From an uncultured Atopobium sp. (lineage in GTDB: Bacteria > Actinomycetota > Coriobacteriia > Coriobacteriales > Atopobiaceae): a DNA stretch of 14,035 nucleotides. The position numbers and the translations under genes were made by a program. This document shows positions 5,035-13,125 of the stretch, in pieces. The notes under the pieces were generated by a model. The model did not search any database, was not told the DNA's origin, and worked only from the letters and a program-made list of their open reading frames with translations. The stretch is from positions 1 to 14,035 of the forward strand of contig CALKRF010000092.1 in the NCBI GenBank assembly GCA_937990665.1, given 5' to 3'. Positions within the stretch are counted from its first letter, which is position 1. Each line of letters begins with the position of its first letter.

Positions 5035-6471
5035 ATGGTTAAGCTTTCGGTTGAACAGATAGTCGCAGCTACAAATGCACGACTGCTCCACCGCGGAACC
5101 CGCGAGGTTGCGGGCGCAGCCGTCATCGACTCTCGCGAGGTTCAGGAAGGCTCGCTCTTCGTGGCCTTTGCTGGCGAGAAGGTCAATGGAAACTCCTATC
5201 TCTTATCTGCTGCCCAGGCGGGCGCTGCTGTTGTAGTGGCATCTGAGCCTGTAACAGACAATCTGCTCGACAACCTGGCCGCCACAGGAGTCAGCGTTCT
5301 TGAAGCCGCTGACGATGACTGTGAGGCGTTCCTGCTGACTCTTGCCGCTGCTTGGCGAGAAGCCCATCCAAACTGGCTGGTTGTGGGCGTAACTGGATCG
5401 GTTGGTAAGACTACCACCAAAGAAATGCTCCGTCGCGGCATCGGCGCAACCCGTCGCGTACATGCTACTGCCGGCAATCACAACAACCTTATTGGCCTGC
5501 CACTTACGGTGCTTTCTACTCCAGAAGATACCGAGGTACTTGTGCTTGAGCTGGGCATGAATCACGCCGGTGAGATTACCAGGCTTACCTCTGTTGCCCG
5601 TCCAACGGTGGCGGTCATTACCAATGTTGGTACCAGCCACATCGGTCTTCTCGGCAGCAGAGAAAACATTGCGCGCGCTAAGGCAGAGATTGTATCGGGC
5701 ATGCGTGCATTTGGCTCAATTGAGCCTACGCTTATTCAGGCTTCGGCGGGGGACTACACCAAGTTCATTGCAGATGAGTTTGCTCGCCCTGCTCACGTTG
5801 TTTGTAAGACAGTGGGCGCCACAGAAGCTGACGTCATGAGCGCACAGCAGGTTACGCTTGACGAGGAGGGTCTGCCAACTGCCACCATCGTTGCTGCTTC
5901 TGGCTGGTCACGCACGGTAACCCTCGAGGTACCTGGCCGCGTTGTTGTCGACGATCTTCTTTTGGCACTTGAGGCTATAGAGACGCTTGGTCTTGATCTT
6001 GACGCTGCAGCAGAAGCTATTGAGCAGATGCCAGCCACCCGTATGCGTCTTTCGGTACTTGACGCAACCTGCGGCGCCAAAATTATTGATGACTCATACA
6101 ATGCAAGTCCTAACTCTACAGCTGCAGCCCTTGATGTTTTGATGCAGATGCCAGCGGAGGGCCGTCGCATTGCCCTTATCGGAGAGATTGGCGAGCTTGG
6201 ACCAGAGGAGAAGCGCCTCCACGGGTATGTGGGTGCTTATATTGCCGCTAAGAACCCAGATCTTGTTGCTTTTGTTGGCACAGGAGCTGCGCGTGAAATG
6301 GTTGAAGCCGCACGCGTCATGGGTTTCTCGGAAGATAAAATTGAACAGTTCAGCGATGTCAACGAAGCACTTACCGTGCTCGGACCAGTACTGAAGCGAG
6401 GAGACGTTCTTCTCGCTAAGGCATCTAGGTCTGCCCAGCTTGATATTTTTGTAAAAGGAGTTACTGAGTAA
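5035..6471 (+). CDS. murF: UDP-MurNAc-tripeptide--D-alanyl-D-alanine ligase MurF
   Basis: MurF is the cytoplasmic ATP-dependent ligase that adds D-Ala-D-Ala to UDP-MurNAc-tripeptide. In the 478-residue protein the N-terminal domain holds DSREVQEGSLFVAF (32-45), where the tripeptide substrate binds. The ATP P-loop is GVTGSVGKTTTKEM (118-131), followed by GNHNN (147-151), ELGMNHAGE (172-180) and ITNVGTSHIG (195-204). The C-terminal domain has IIDDSYNASPNS (350-361), GEIGELG (383-389) and the KASRS loop (462-466). One motif is off: the usual GRHNxxNALAA is GRVVVDDLLLALEA at 301-314, so both conserved asparagines are absent. AGGAG at 5025-5029 overlaps the ftsI stop and serves ATG 5035. Its own stop overlaps the mraY start by one base. 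Function as MurF is very likely; the altered motif needs checking. Confidence 0.94.
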   Translation: MVKLSVEQIVAATNARLLHRGTREVAGAAVIDSREVQEGSLFVAFAGEKVNGNSYLLSAAQAGAAVVVASEPVTDNLLDNLAATGVSVLEAADDDCEAFLLTLAAAWREAHPNWLVVGVTGSVGKTTTKEMLRRGIGATRRVHATAGNHNNLIGLPLTVLSTPEDTEVLVLELGMNHAGEITRLTSVARPTVAVITNVGTSHIGLLGSRENIARAKAEIVSGMRAFGSIEPTLIQASAGDYTKFIADEFARPAHVVCKTVGATEADVMSAQQVTLDEEGLPTATIVAASGWSRTVTLEVPGRVVVDDLLLALEAIETLGLDLDAAAEAIEQMPATRMRLSVLDATCGAKIIDDSYNASPNSTAAALDVLMQMPAEGRRIALIGEIGELGPEEKRLHGYVGAYIAAKNPDLVAFVGTGAAREMVEAARVMGFSEDKIEQFSDVNEALTVLGPVLKRGDVLLAKASRSAQLDIFVKGVTE

Positions 6472-7502
6472 TGTTTTACCAGACTATTTACCCAACATAC
6501 CAGGTGTTTGTAGCGCTTGGTGTCTCCTGCATCATCACTTTGATCTTAATGCCACTCTTTATCAAACTGATGAAGAAAGAGGGAGTGGGTCAGCAGGTTC
6601 GCGCTGACGGCCCTCAGCAGCACCTGGTTAAGCAGGGTACTCCTACTATGGGTGGCGTTGTTATGCTGGTAAGCATTGTGCTGACCTGTATTGCGCTTGC
6701 CCAGTGGAACACCGACCTCATTCTTGCCATGGCTGCTATGCTGCTTACGGGCTCGCTTGGCCTTCTGGACGATATTGAGTCCGTTGCTCACGGAAGAAGC
6801 CTTGGCCTCACCGCATCTCAGAAGATGGCTGGACTCATTACGATCTCTGTGGCATTTTGTCTGGCAGCAGTCAATATTTGGGGCATTACTCCTATTATTG
6901 CGTTCCCAGGTGGCCTTGAAATCAACCTGGGCATCCTTACTACTACCGTCAATTTAGGTGGAAACATACTTTCTATCCCTTGGCTGTACCTGTTCTTTGT
7001 CTTTTTGCTCATGGCAGGCCTTTCCAACGCTGTCAATCTGACCGACGGTCTTGATGGCCTGGCTGGTGGCTGCGTTATGGTTGTCATGATTTTTATGGCG
7101 GCGGTAGCTTTCCGCTATGGCGAGAGTAGCCTTGCTGTTTTTGCCGCATCTATCGCCGGCGCTTGTATTGGTTTTTTGTGGTTTAACAGCTATCCTGCAA
7201 GCATTTTTATGGGCGATACCGGCTCTCTTGCCTGGGGTGCTGCCTTTGCAGCTCTGGCCGTTCTCACTAAGACCGAGGTAGTTTCCCTGGTCATGGGTGG
7301 TCTTTTTATCATCGAGGCACTGTCCGTTATCATTCAGGTTGTCAGCTACAAGGCAACTAAAAAGCGCGTATTCTTGATGGCTCCACTGCACCATCACTTT
7401 GAGAAACTTGGCTGGAACGAGACAAAAGTAGTCTTTAGGTTCTGGATTATTTCTGGTGCCTTTGCTGCTCTGGGATTTGCCCTGTACTTCCAGCTTCATT
7501 AA
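6471..7502 (+). CDS. mraY: Phospho-MurNAc-pentapeptide transferase MraY (lipid I synthase)
   Basis: MraY is the integral-membrane enzyme that transfers phospho-MurNAc-pentapeptide from UDP to undecaprenyl phosphate, giving lipid I. The 343-residue protein is strongly hydrophobic with about ten membrane segments. The Mg-binding, catalytic motifs are all visible: the Asp pair D100-D101 (LLDDIESVAHGRSLGLTA), NAVNLTDGLDGLAGG at 186-200, FMGDTGSLAWG at 246-256 and PLHHHFEKLGW at 305-315. The N-terminal QGTPTMGG loop at 55-62 is also typical. AAGGAG at 6455-6460 precedes ATG 6471, which shares one base with the murF stop, so translation is probably coupled. Length and motifs match the family fully. 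Confidence 0.97.
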   Translation: MFYQTIYPTYQVFVALGVSCIITLILMPLFIKLMKKEGVGQQVRADGPQQHLVKQGTPTMGGVVMLVSIVLTCIALAQWNTDLILAMAAMLLTGSLGLLDDIESVAHGRSLGLTASQKMAGLITISVAFCLAAVNIWGITPIIAFPGGLEINLGILTTTVNLGGNILSIPWLYLFFVFLLMAGLSNAVNLTDGLDGLAGGCVMVVMIFMAAVAFRYGESSLAVFAASIAGACIGFLWFNSYPASIFMGDTGSLAWGAAFAALAVLTKTEVVSLVMGGLFIIEALSVIIQVVSYKATKKRVFLMAPLHHHFEKLGWNETKVVFRFWIISGAFAALGFALYFQLH

Positions 7503-7531
7503 AGGTATTGCTCTAGGAAAGGATCGCCTGC

Positions 7532-8935
7532 ATGTCGCTTCTTGAAACACTTGGAAATGTATGTGTTCTTGGTTTTGGTAAGACCGGCGTCTCTGTCTGC
7601 ACGTATTTATTACAGCAGCCAGAGGGTCGTGTGTCTTCCATAACTCTTGTGGGCGGCGCAGATGCTACAGTTGGCGAGAAGGTCCAAGAGCTTGCAAGCT
7701 TAGGCGTACAGGTTCAATGCGGCTCTGATCAGGTTGAGGGTGCCTTTGACCTAACTATTGCCTCTCCTGGTATTCCAGATACCTCTGAGCTGTTCCTGAG
7801 TGCAAAAGCAGCCTCTAAGCAGATTATGGGCGAGCCAGAGTTTGCCTATCAAGAGAGCCCTTCACAATGGATTGGTATTACCGGCACAAACGGTAAAACT
7901 ACTACCACAAGTTTGACCACGTCAATCCTGCAGTATGCAGGCCTTGATGCAAGCGCTGTTGGCAATATTGGTCTTACTATTACTGACCAACTTGCAGAGA
8001 GAAAGCTTAAGAGCTGGTTTGTAGCAGAGCTTTCAAGCTTCCAGCTTGCTACTACTCAAAAATTGCATCCTCACGTTGCGATGCTTTTAAACATTACGCC
8101 GGATCACCTTGAGTGGCATGGTTCACTCGAGGCGTATGCAGCAGCTAAAGAGAAGATTTTTGCCAACCTTGATGCAAATGACCTGGCAATTGTTTCTGAC
8201 TTGGATGAGTTTTGCCAAGACGTGTCTTCTCGCCTTGAGGCACGCGGCATTACCGTATGCCATCTTGCTCAGACAGATCCCGGTACGCAAAACGCCGCTT
8301 TTGTACGCAATGGAGCGCTGGTAGTCAGGCTATCTGGTAAAGAGATGGAGCTTGTAGCAGCGGATGCACTCCACATTAGGGGAGCACACAATGCACTCAA
8401 CGCTCTTGCTGCAGCTGCATGTGGCTTATTCCTGGGACTTGATATTGTTTCTATTAGGCATGCCCTGTTGGACTTTATGCCGCTTGAGCACAGAATTGAG
8501 CCAGTTGATACGGTTAATGGTGTTTTGTACGTTAACGATTCCAAAGCAACAAACACTGATTCAGTTGAAAAATCATTAACTTCATTCCCAGGTAAAGACG
8601 TTATTTTGCTACTTGGCGGTCACGATAAGGGCACAGAGCTTGATGAGTTTGCTCAGAAGGTGTCCGCTACCTGTGCATACGCAATCTGCTTTGGAGAGGC
8701 AGGTCCTCGCTTTGCAGAGGCGCTTCGCCGCGTTTCTGGCAGCCATGCAGAAGTGGTAGAAGAGCCTCATATGCATGAAGCTTTTGACCGTGCGGTAGAG
8801 CTTGCTCGTCCAGGTTCTGTAGTGCTTCTCTCACCAGCATGTTCCTCATTTGACGAGTTCACAGGCATGGCTCAGCGTGGTCGTGTCTTTAAACAGCTCG
8901 TGGCAGATCTTACTCAAAAAGAGAGCGGTCGATAA
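7532..8935 (+). CDS. murD: UDP-MurNAc-L-alanine--D-glutamate ligase MurD
   Basis: MurD adds D-glutamate to UDP-MurNAc-L-Ala in the cytoplasm using ATP. The 467-residue protein begins with a Rossmann-like nucleotide-sugar domain (VLGFGKTGVS at 12-21, ASPGIP at 77-82). The central ATPase domain carries GITGTNGKTTTTS (115-127), AELSSFQL (165-172), NITPDHLEWHG (187-197) and an intact HNALNALAA (286-294). The C-terminal ligase domain has LEHRIE (318-323), VNDSKATN (334-341), LGGHDKG (361-367) and LLSPACSSFDEF (432-443). AAAGGA at 7518-7523 lies eight bases before ATG 7532, 29 bp after mraY. The stop overlaps the ftsW start by one base. Family length is about 440-470 residues, so the gene is complete and normal. 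Confidence 0.97.
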   Translation: MSLLETLGNVCVLGFGKTGVSVCTYLLQQPEGRVSSITLVGGADATVGEKVQELASLGVQVQCGSDQVEGAFDLTIASPGIPDTSELFLSAKAASKQIMGEPEFAYQESPSQWIGITGTNGKTTTTSLTTSILQYAGLDASAVGNIGLTITDQLAERKLKSWFVAELSSFQLATTQKLHPHVAMLLNITPDHLEWHGSLEAYAAAKEKIFANLDANDLAIVSDLDEFCQDVSSRLEARGITVCHLAQTDPGTQNAAFVRNGALVVRLSGKEMELVAADALHIRGAHNALNALAAAACGLFLGLDIVSIRHALLDFMPLEHRIEPVDTVNGVLYVNDSKATNTDSVEKSLTSFPGKDVILLLGGHDKGTELDEFAQKVSATCAYAICFGEAGPRFAEALRRVSGSHAEVVEEPHMHEAFDRAVELARPGSVVLLSPACSSFDEFTGMAQRGRVFKQLVADLTQKESGR

Positions 8936-10461
8936 TGGCTACCAGCAGAAACCGAACAGGGGAGCGTGCGCAGCAACCACGTACTTCTCGCCAGAAATCT
9001 TCCGAGGGCTCGCAGGCCAAAGGCCGCTTTGGTGCTATTCCAGAGCGTTTTATGCAGCCTCGTCTGGTGCTTCTGGTGTCAACGGCTATTCTGGTGTGCT
9101 TTGGCCTGGTAATGATTTATTCCGCATCCTCGATTTCTGCAATGACTTCTGAGGACATGGGCTATAACCCCTTCTACTACGTGCAGCGTCAGCTTGGCTT
9201 TGCTGCGGCAGGAGTTGCGTTAGCGTTTATTGTTTCTCGCATTGACTACCGTGCAGTAGTAAGAAACTTCCAGGTACCTATCTGGATTGTGACCATTGGA
9301 ATGCTAGCAATTATTTTTACTCCTATTGCTGGCGCTGATGCATATGGTGCAACCCGTTGGATTTCAGTTGGACCGTTTTCTTTCCAGCCGTCTGAGTTTG
9401 CAAAGATTACCATCTTAATTTCTGTCTCGTATTTGGCTCAGCAGTACTTTATTGATCAGACCATAGATCAGATGGAGTTCTTTAAAAAGTTTGCTATTGC
9501 TGCGCTTGCGCCACTGCTTCTTATTTTGGCCCAGCCAGACAAGGGCTCCACACTGATTATTGTGGGAACACTTTTGGTCATTGGCTACCTTGCTGATGTT
9601 GACCGAAGGGTTCTGGCAACTATTGCTGTTGCTGGCTTTATTGGCTTTGCCTTCTTATCTCTTAAAGATGATTATTCTCGTGCTCGCGTTGTGACTATGC
9701 TCAACCCTTGGGCTGATTATTACGGTGCAGGTTATCAGCTTGCACAGGGCTTTTATGCCTTTGGCTCTGGTGGAATTTTTGGTGTTGGCTTTGGTTTTTC
9801 TCGCCAGAAATATTCCTATCTTCCTATGGCTCACAATGACTTTATTTTTGCGGTTATTGGAGAAGAGCTGGGCTTTATTGGCGTTTTGGGTCTTTTGGCT
9901 GTATTTGGCGCCCTGGTATGGGCAGGTTTTAAGATTGCTCGCTATGCACCAGATTTGACCGGCAGGCTTATTGCTGCAGGTTGTACCTCTATGTTTATCA
10001 TCCAGGCCTTTGTTAACATCGGTGGTGTTTTGGGCCTTTTGCCTCTTTCTGGTAAGCCTCTGCCGTTTATCTCATACGGCGGTTCAACCATCATGTCTAG
10101 TATATTGATGGTTGGTCTTTTGATGTCTGTTTCAAGGCAGTCAAGACTTCCAGAAACCGAGTACGATAGGCAGCGTGCTTCTTGGAGCATAGCTGAAGAG
10201 CAGAATACCTTTGATGCTCCAGGTTTTGCTGGTCTTACCATGGTTGACGGTGGGGTAGGAGTAGGCATGCCACTCCCACGTTCTTCTCGCCCTAAGAGCA
10301 GCGCACAAAGCTCCGCGCGCCCATCACGAGGTGTTTTGCACTCAAGAGATGACGACGCCCCTCAAGGCCGTATTACGACAGATGCCTCCGGAAGGCGCAG
10401 AATTGATTTGGGACCTTCTGCATCGGACAGGCTTCGTGGAAACAACAGGGCTCGCCGATAG
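8935..10461 (+). CDS. ftsW: FtsW, SEDS-family septal peptidoglycan glycosyltransferase
   Basis: FtsW polymerises lipid II at the septum in a complex with FtsI. The 508-residue product has a polar 40-residue N-terminal tail, about ten membrane segments (45-400) and a long cytoplasmic C-terminal tail (402-508) rich in Ser, Arg and Pro. Family motifs are clear: RWISVGPFSFQPSEFAK at 141-157, NPWADYYGAGYQLAQG at 257-272, and PLPFISYGGST at 375-385. The catalytic aspartate of SEDS enzymes corresponds to D302 in AHNDFIFAVIGEELG. RodA is the alternative, but the dcw position and the neighbouring ftsI, murD and murG favour FtsW. Long tails of this kind are seen in actinobacterial FtsW and may bind other division proteins; that is inference. 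ATG 8935 overlaps the murD stop by one base and has only a weak Shine-Dalgarno, suggesting coupled translation. Confidence 0.95.
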   Translation: MATSRNRTGERAQQPRTSRQKSSEGSQAKGRFGAIPERFMQPRLVLLVSTAILVCFGLVMIYSASSISAMTSEDMGYNPFYYVQRQLGFAAAGVALAFIVSRIDYRAVVRNFQVPIWIVTIGMLAIIFTPIAGADAYGATRWISVGPFSFQPSEFAKITILISVSYLAQQYFIDQTIDQMEFFKKFAIAALAPLLLILAQPDKGSTLIIVGTLLVIGYLADVDRRVLATIAVAGFIGFAFLSLKDDYSRARVVTMLNPWADYYGAGYQLAQGFYAFGSGGIFGVGFGFSRQKYSYLPMAHNDFIFAVIGEELGFIGVLGLLAVFGALVWAGFKIARYAPDLTGRLIAAGCTSMFIIQAFVNIGGVLGLLPLSGKPLPFISYGGSTIMSSILMVGLLMSVSRQSRLPETEYDRQRASWSIAEEQNTFDAPGFAGLTMVDGGVGVGMPLPRSSRPKSSAQSSARPSRGVLHSRDDDAPQGRITTDASGRRRIDLGPSASDRLRGNNRARR

Positions 10462-10470
10462 ATGATTTCT

Positions 10471-10475
10471 AGGAG
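10471..10475 (+). promoter_or_regulatory. Shine-Dalgarno that sets the murG start
   Basis: AGGAG is immediately followed by an in-frame ATG at 10476, too close for initiation. The next in-frame ATG at 10485 is nine bases downstream of it, a normal distance, so 10485 is taken as the murG start. Confidence 0.75.
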
Positions 10476-10484
10476 ATGGATTGC

Positions 10485-11618
10485 ATGGTAGAACAGAAGA
10501 AACTCTCTGTTGCAATTGCTGCAGGTGGAACCGCTGGTCACATTAACCCAGCTCTGGCTCTAGCTGAGGAGCTTCGTGAGCGCGGCCATCAGGTTACGTT
10601 TTACGGTCAGCCCAACAAGCTTGAAGGTACGCTGGTACCTGAGGCGGGTTTTGAGCTGGTATCTATCCATGTAAATGGCTTTGATCGCAGACGTCCTTGG
10701 ACGCTCATCAGCGCGGCATACAATCTTGAGCGCGCAAAGATGCAGCTGCACAAGCGCTTCAAAGAGCAGGGTGCACCTGATGTTGCTATTGGTTTTGGCG
10801 CCTACGTAGAGCTGCCTTTGCTTCAGCTTTGTGCAAAGCTACACATCCCCTATTTAATCCATGAGCAAAACTCAGTAACCGGTCTTGCTAACCGTGTATC
10901 TGCTGGTAAAGCAGATAAGGTGTGCATTGCGTTCCCAGAGGCTCGCAAGGCTTTTGAGGGTCACGTAAAGGCTCAAGACACCATTGTGGTTACTGGCAAT
11001 CCTGTACGTAAGAGTGTTCTTTCTGCTGACAGAGCCGCCTCGAGGCAAGAGCTGGGCATTGCAGACAACCAGACATTGCTGCTTATCTTTGGCGGTAGTT
11101 TGGGCGCTCGTAGTATCAACGAGACGTTTGCTGCGCTTAAGCAGGAGCTTCTTGCCCGTCCTAACCTTCGCATCATTCAGTCAACAGGCCAGAAGCTCTA
11201 TGACGAGGTTGTCTCGCTTATGAATCTTTCCAATGAAGAAGCTGCTCGCTGGGAGGTTAAGCCCTACATCTCCAACATGGGTGCCACCCTTGCTGCGGCT
11301 GACCTGGTGGTTTCTCGTTCCGGAGCATCTTCTGTGGCCGAGATTGCAGCGCTTGAGCTCCCTAGCATTTTGGTGCCGTACCCTCTGGCAACAGCAGATC
11401 ATCAGACTACTAACGCACACCTGTTGTCGGACTCGGGAGCAGCTATTCTGGTGCCAGATAACCAGGTGGGCACCGCGACCTTCTCGACAGCTCTGTTTGA
11501 GCTGGTAGATAACGCGGACCAGCGCAAAAAGCTCTCCGAGGCAGCCGCTACACTTGACCAGCGCAGCGCCGCATCTCTTGTGGCTGACGCTGTGGAAAGT
11601 GCCGTTTGTGGCGCATAA
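10485..11618 (+). CDS. murG: MurG, lipid II synthase (UDP-GlcNAc transferase)
   Basis: MurG is the membrane-associated GT-B glycosyltransferase that adds GlcNAc from UDP-GlcNAc to lipid I. Starting from ATG 10485 the protein has 377 residues. The N-domain acceptor loops are AAGGTAGHINPA (12-23), GFGAYVELP (103-111, where most homologues have GGYVxxP) and HEQNSVTGLANR (126-137). The C-domain donor site has GNPVR (171-175), FGGSLGARSIN (202-212), SRSGASSVAE (277-286) and PYPLATADHQTTNA (298-311), which includes the HQ pair that contacts the ribose and diphosphate. A start at ATG 10476 would add three residues but sits directly on the AGGAG. The ftsW stop lies 23 bp upstream. The stop codon is inside a small hairpin discussed separately. 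Length and motifs are normal for the family. Confidence 0.95.
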   Translation: MVEQKKLSVAIAAGGTAGHINPALALAEELRERGHQVTFYGQPNKLEGTLVPEAGFELVSIHVNGFDRRRPWTLISAAYNLERAKMQLHKRFKEQGAPDVAIGFGAYVELPLLQLCAKLHIPYLIHEQNSVTGLANRVSAGKADKVCIAFPEARKAFEGHVKAQDTIVVTGNPVRKSVLSADRAASRQELGIADNQTLLLIFGGSLGARSINETFAALKQELLARPNLRIIQSTGQKLYDEVVSLMNLSNEEAARWEVKPYISNMGATLAAADLVVSRSGASSVAEIAALELPSILVPYPLATADHQTTNAHLLSDSGAAILVPDNQVGTATFSTALFELVDNADQRKKLSEAAATLDQRSAASLVADAVESAVCGA

Positions 11619-11666
11619 AACATTCGGTTTTGCGTTAGAGTAAACATGTCTTGGAATGTCCAAGAC
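11612..11666 (+). repeat. Two tandem hairpins in the murG-murC interval
   Basis: The first hairpin spans the murG stop: AAAAC (11617-11621) pairs with GTTTT (11627-11631) around ATTCG, extended by CGC/GCG (11612-11614 with 11632-11634) past a two-base bulge. The second is GTCTTGGAATGTCCAAGAC at 11648-11666, a perfect 8-bp stem with a three-base loop. Neither is followed by a T-tract, so they do not look like standard terminators. They sit in the longest gap (81 bp) after ftsL. They could affect mRNA processing or stability, or the second could be a protein-binding palindrome; all of this is inference. Confidence 0.5.
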
Positions 11667-11685
11667 TCAAACGATAACAATACTT

Positions 11686-11692
11686 GGAAAGG
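11686..11692 (+). promoter_or_regulatory. Shine-Dalgarno that sets the murC start
   Basis: GGAAAGG lies seven bases before ATG 11700. The longer in-frame ATG at 11646 has only a weak AGAG upstream and would place the perfect hairpin at 11648-11666 inside the coding region, so 11700 is preferred. Confidence 0.7.
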
Positions 11693-11699
11693 CTCTCTT

Positions 11700-13115
11700 A
11701 TGGCAGATTCCATGGGCGAGAAGACCATCTCGCGTGCACATTTTATTGGAATTGGTGGCGCAGGCATGAGCGGAATTGCGCTTGTTCTGCACGAGCGCGG
11801 CTGCACCGTTACCGGCTCCGATCTAAAGAGCTCGCATTATGTTAGAGAGCTTGAAGATGCAGGTATTCAGGTAAGCATCGGCCACACTGCAGCCACTATT
11901 GACGCTGTGATGCCTGATGTCATTGTTACCTCTACCGCAATCCCAGAGACAAATCCAGAGGTCATTCGCGCACGCGAGCTTTCCATTCCTATTTGGCCTC
12001 GCGCTAAGATGCTCTCGTATTTGTCACGCGGCCGCAAGACCATTGCTGTTGCGGGCACTCACGGCAAGACCACCACATCTTCTATGGTTGCTACCATGCT
12101 GGACAAGCTTGGCGCTGACCCATCATTTTTGATTGGTGGCGTTGTTGAAGGTTACGACACCAACGGTAAAAACGGCAACGGCCAGTACTTTGTCTGCGAA
12201 GCGGACGAGTCTGACGGTTCGTTTATGTTCCTTAACCCTAACGTGGTTGTTGTCACCAATATTGAGGCAGATCACCTTGACCACTACGGCTCTCTCGAGA
12301 ATATCGAGAAGACCTTCTGTGAGTTTATGAGCTTGCTTGATAAGGAAGAAACTGTTGTTATCAACGGCGATAATCCTCATTATGTTGAGCTTGCTCAGTC
12401 AACTGGTAGACACGTAGTCACCTACGGCTTTGATTCAAGCTGCGATTTTGTTTGCACACAGGAGGAGAGAAAAGCTGGTATTGAGAATCCTCTGACCATC
12501 AAGACTCCTTCTGGTCAGACTATCTCTGTGGTACTTCCAGCTAATCCTGGTAAGCACAATGTTGCTAACGCAACCGCTGCAATTGCTGTTGCTGATGCTC
12601 TTGGCTTTGATCTTGATGAGGCTGCAGCAGCGCTTTCGCAGTTCAAGGGCGCTCGCCGTCGCTTTACACACGTAGGCGACATCAACGGTATTACCGTCGT
12701 AGACGATTACGGCCACCATCCAACCGAGATTGCAGCAACCATGTCTGCAGCTCTTCCTCTTAGCTTTAAGCGTGTTGTTGTTGTTTTCCAGCCACATCGC
12801 TACAGCAGAACGCAAGATCTGGCAGATTCGTTTGCCCATGCATTTGATGGCATTGACGTTTTGCGCGTCATGGATGTCTTCTCAGCAGGTGAGCTGCCTA
12901 TTCCAGGCGTCTCAGGCAAGACCGTCTCTTCAAAAGTTCAAGCTGCCAATACTGTTTCTGACGTGCGTTATATCCCTTCTCGTCGTGATCTTATCGCAGA
13001 CCTTCTTGATACGGTTAAACCAGGAGATCTGCTGATTACTCAGGGCGCAGGTGACGTCACTCAGATTGGACCAATGTTTATCCGCGCACTCAAAGAGCGT
13101 CTTCAGAACCACTAG
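11700..13115 (+). CDS. murC: UDP-N-acetylmuramate--L-alanine ligase MurC
   Basis: MurC adds L-alanine to UDP-MurNAc, the first step of stem peptide assembly. From ATG 11700 the protein has 471 residues. Domain 1 starts with the nucleotide-sugar loop FIGIGGAGMSGIA (15-27). Domain 2 carries the ATP loop AVAGTHGKTTTSS (116-128), CEADESDGSF (166-175), NIEADHLDHYGS (187-198) and an intact HNVANATAA (286-294). Domain 3 has GARRRF (317-322), VDDYGHHPTEI (334-344), FQPHRYSRT (363-371) and GAGDVTQIG (449-457). The HHPTE motif and the GTHGKTT loop separate it from MurD, MurE and MurF. An extra 18 residues from ATG 11646 are possible but unsupported. murB follows after 10 bp. The gene is complete and of normal length. 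Confidence 0.96.
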   Translation: MADSMGEKTISRAHFIGIGGAGMSGIALVLHERGCTVTGSDLKSSHYVRELEDAGIQVSIGHTAATIDAVMPDVIVTSTAIPETNPEVIRARELSIPIWPRAKMLSYLSRGRKTIAVAGTHGKTTTSSMVATMLDKLGADPSFLIGGVVEGYDTNGKNGNGQYFVCEADESDGSFMFLNPNVVVVTNIEADHLDHYGSLENIEKTFCEFMSLLDKEETVVINGDNPHYVELAQSTGRHVVTYGFDSSCDFVCTQEERKAGIENPLTIKTPSGQTISVVLPANPGKHNVANATAAIAVADALGFDLDEAAAALSQFKGARRRFTHVGDINGITVVDDYGHHPTEIAATMSAALPLSFKRVVVVFQPHRYSRTQDLADSFAHAFDGIDVLRVMDVFSAGELPIPGVSGKTVSSKVQAANTVSDVRYIPSRRDLIADLLDTVKPGDLLITQGAGDVTQIGPMFIRALKERLQNH

Positions 13116-13125
13116 GACCCCTGTC

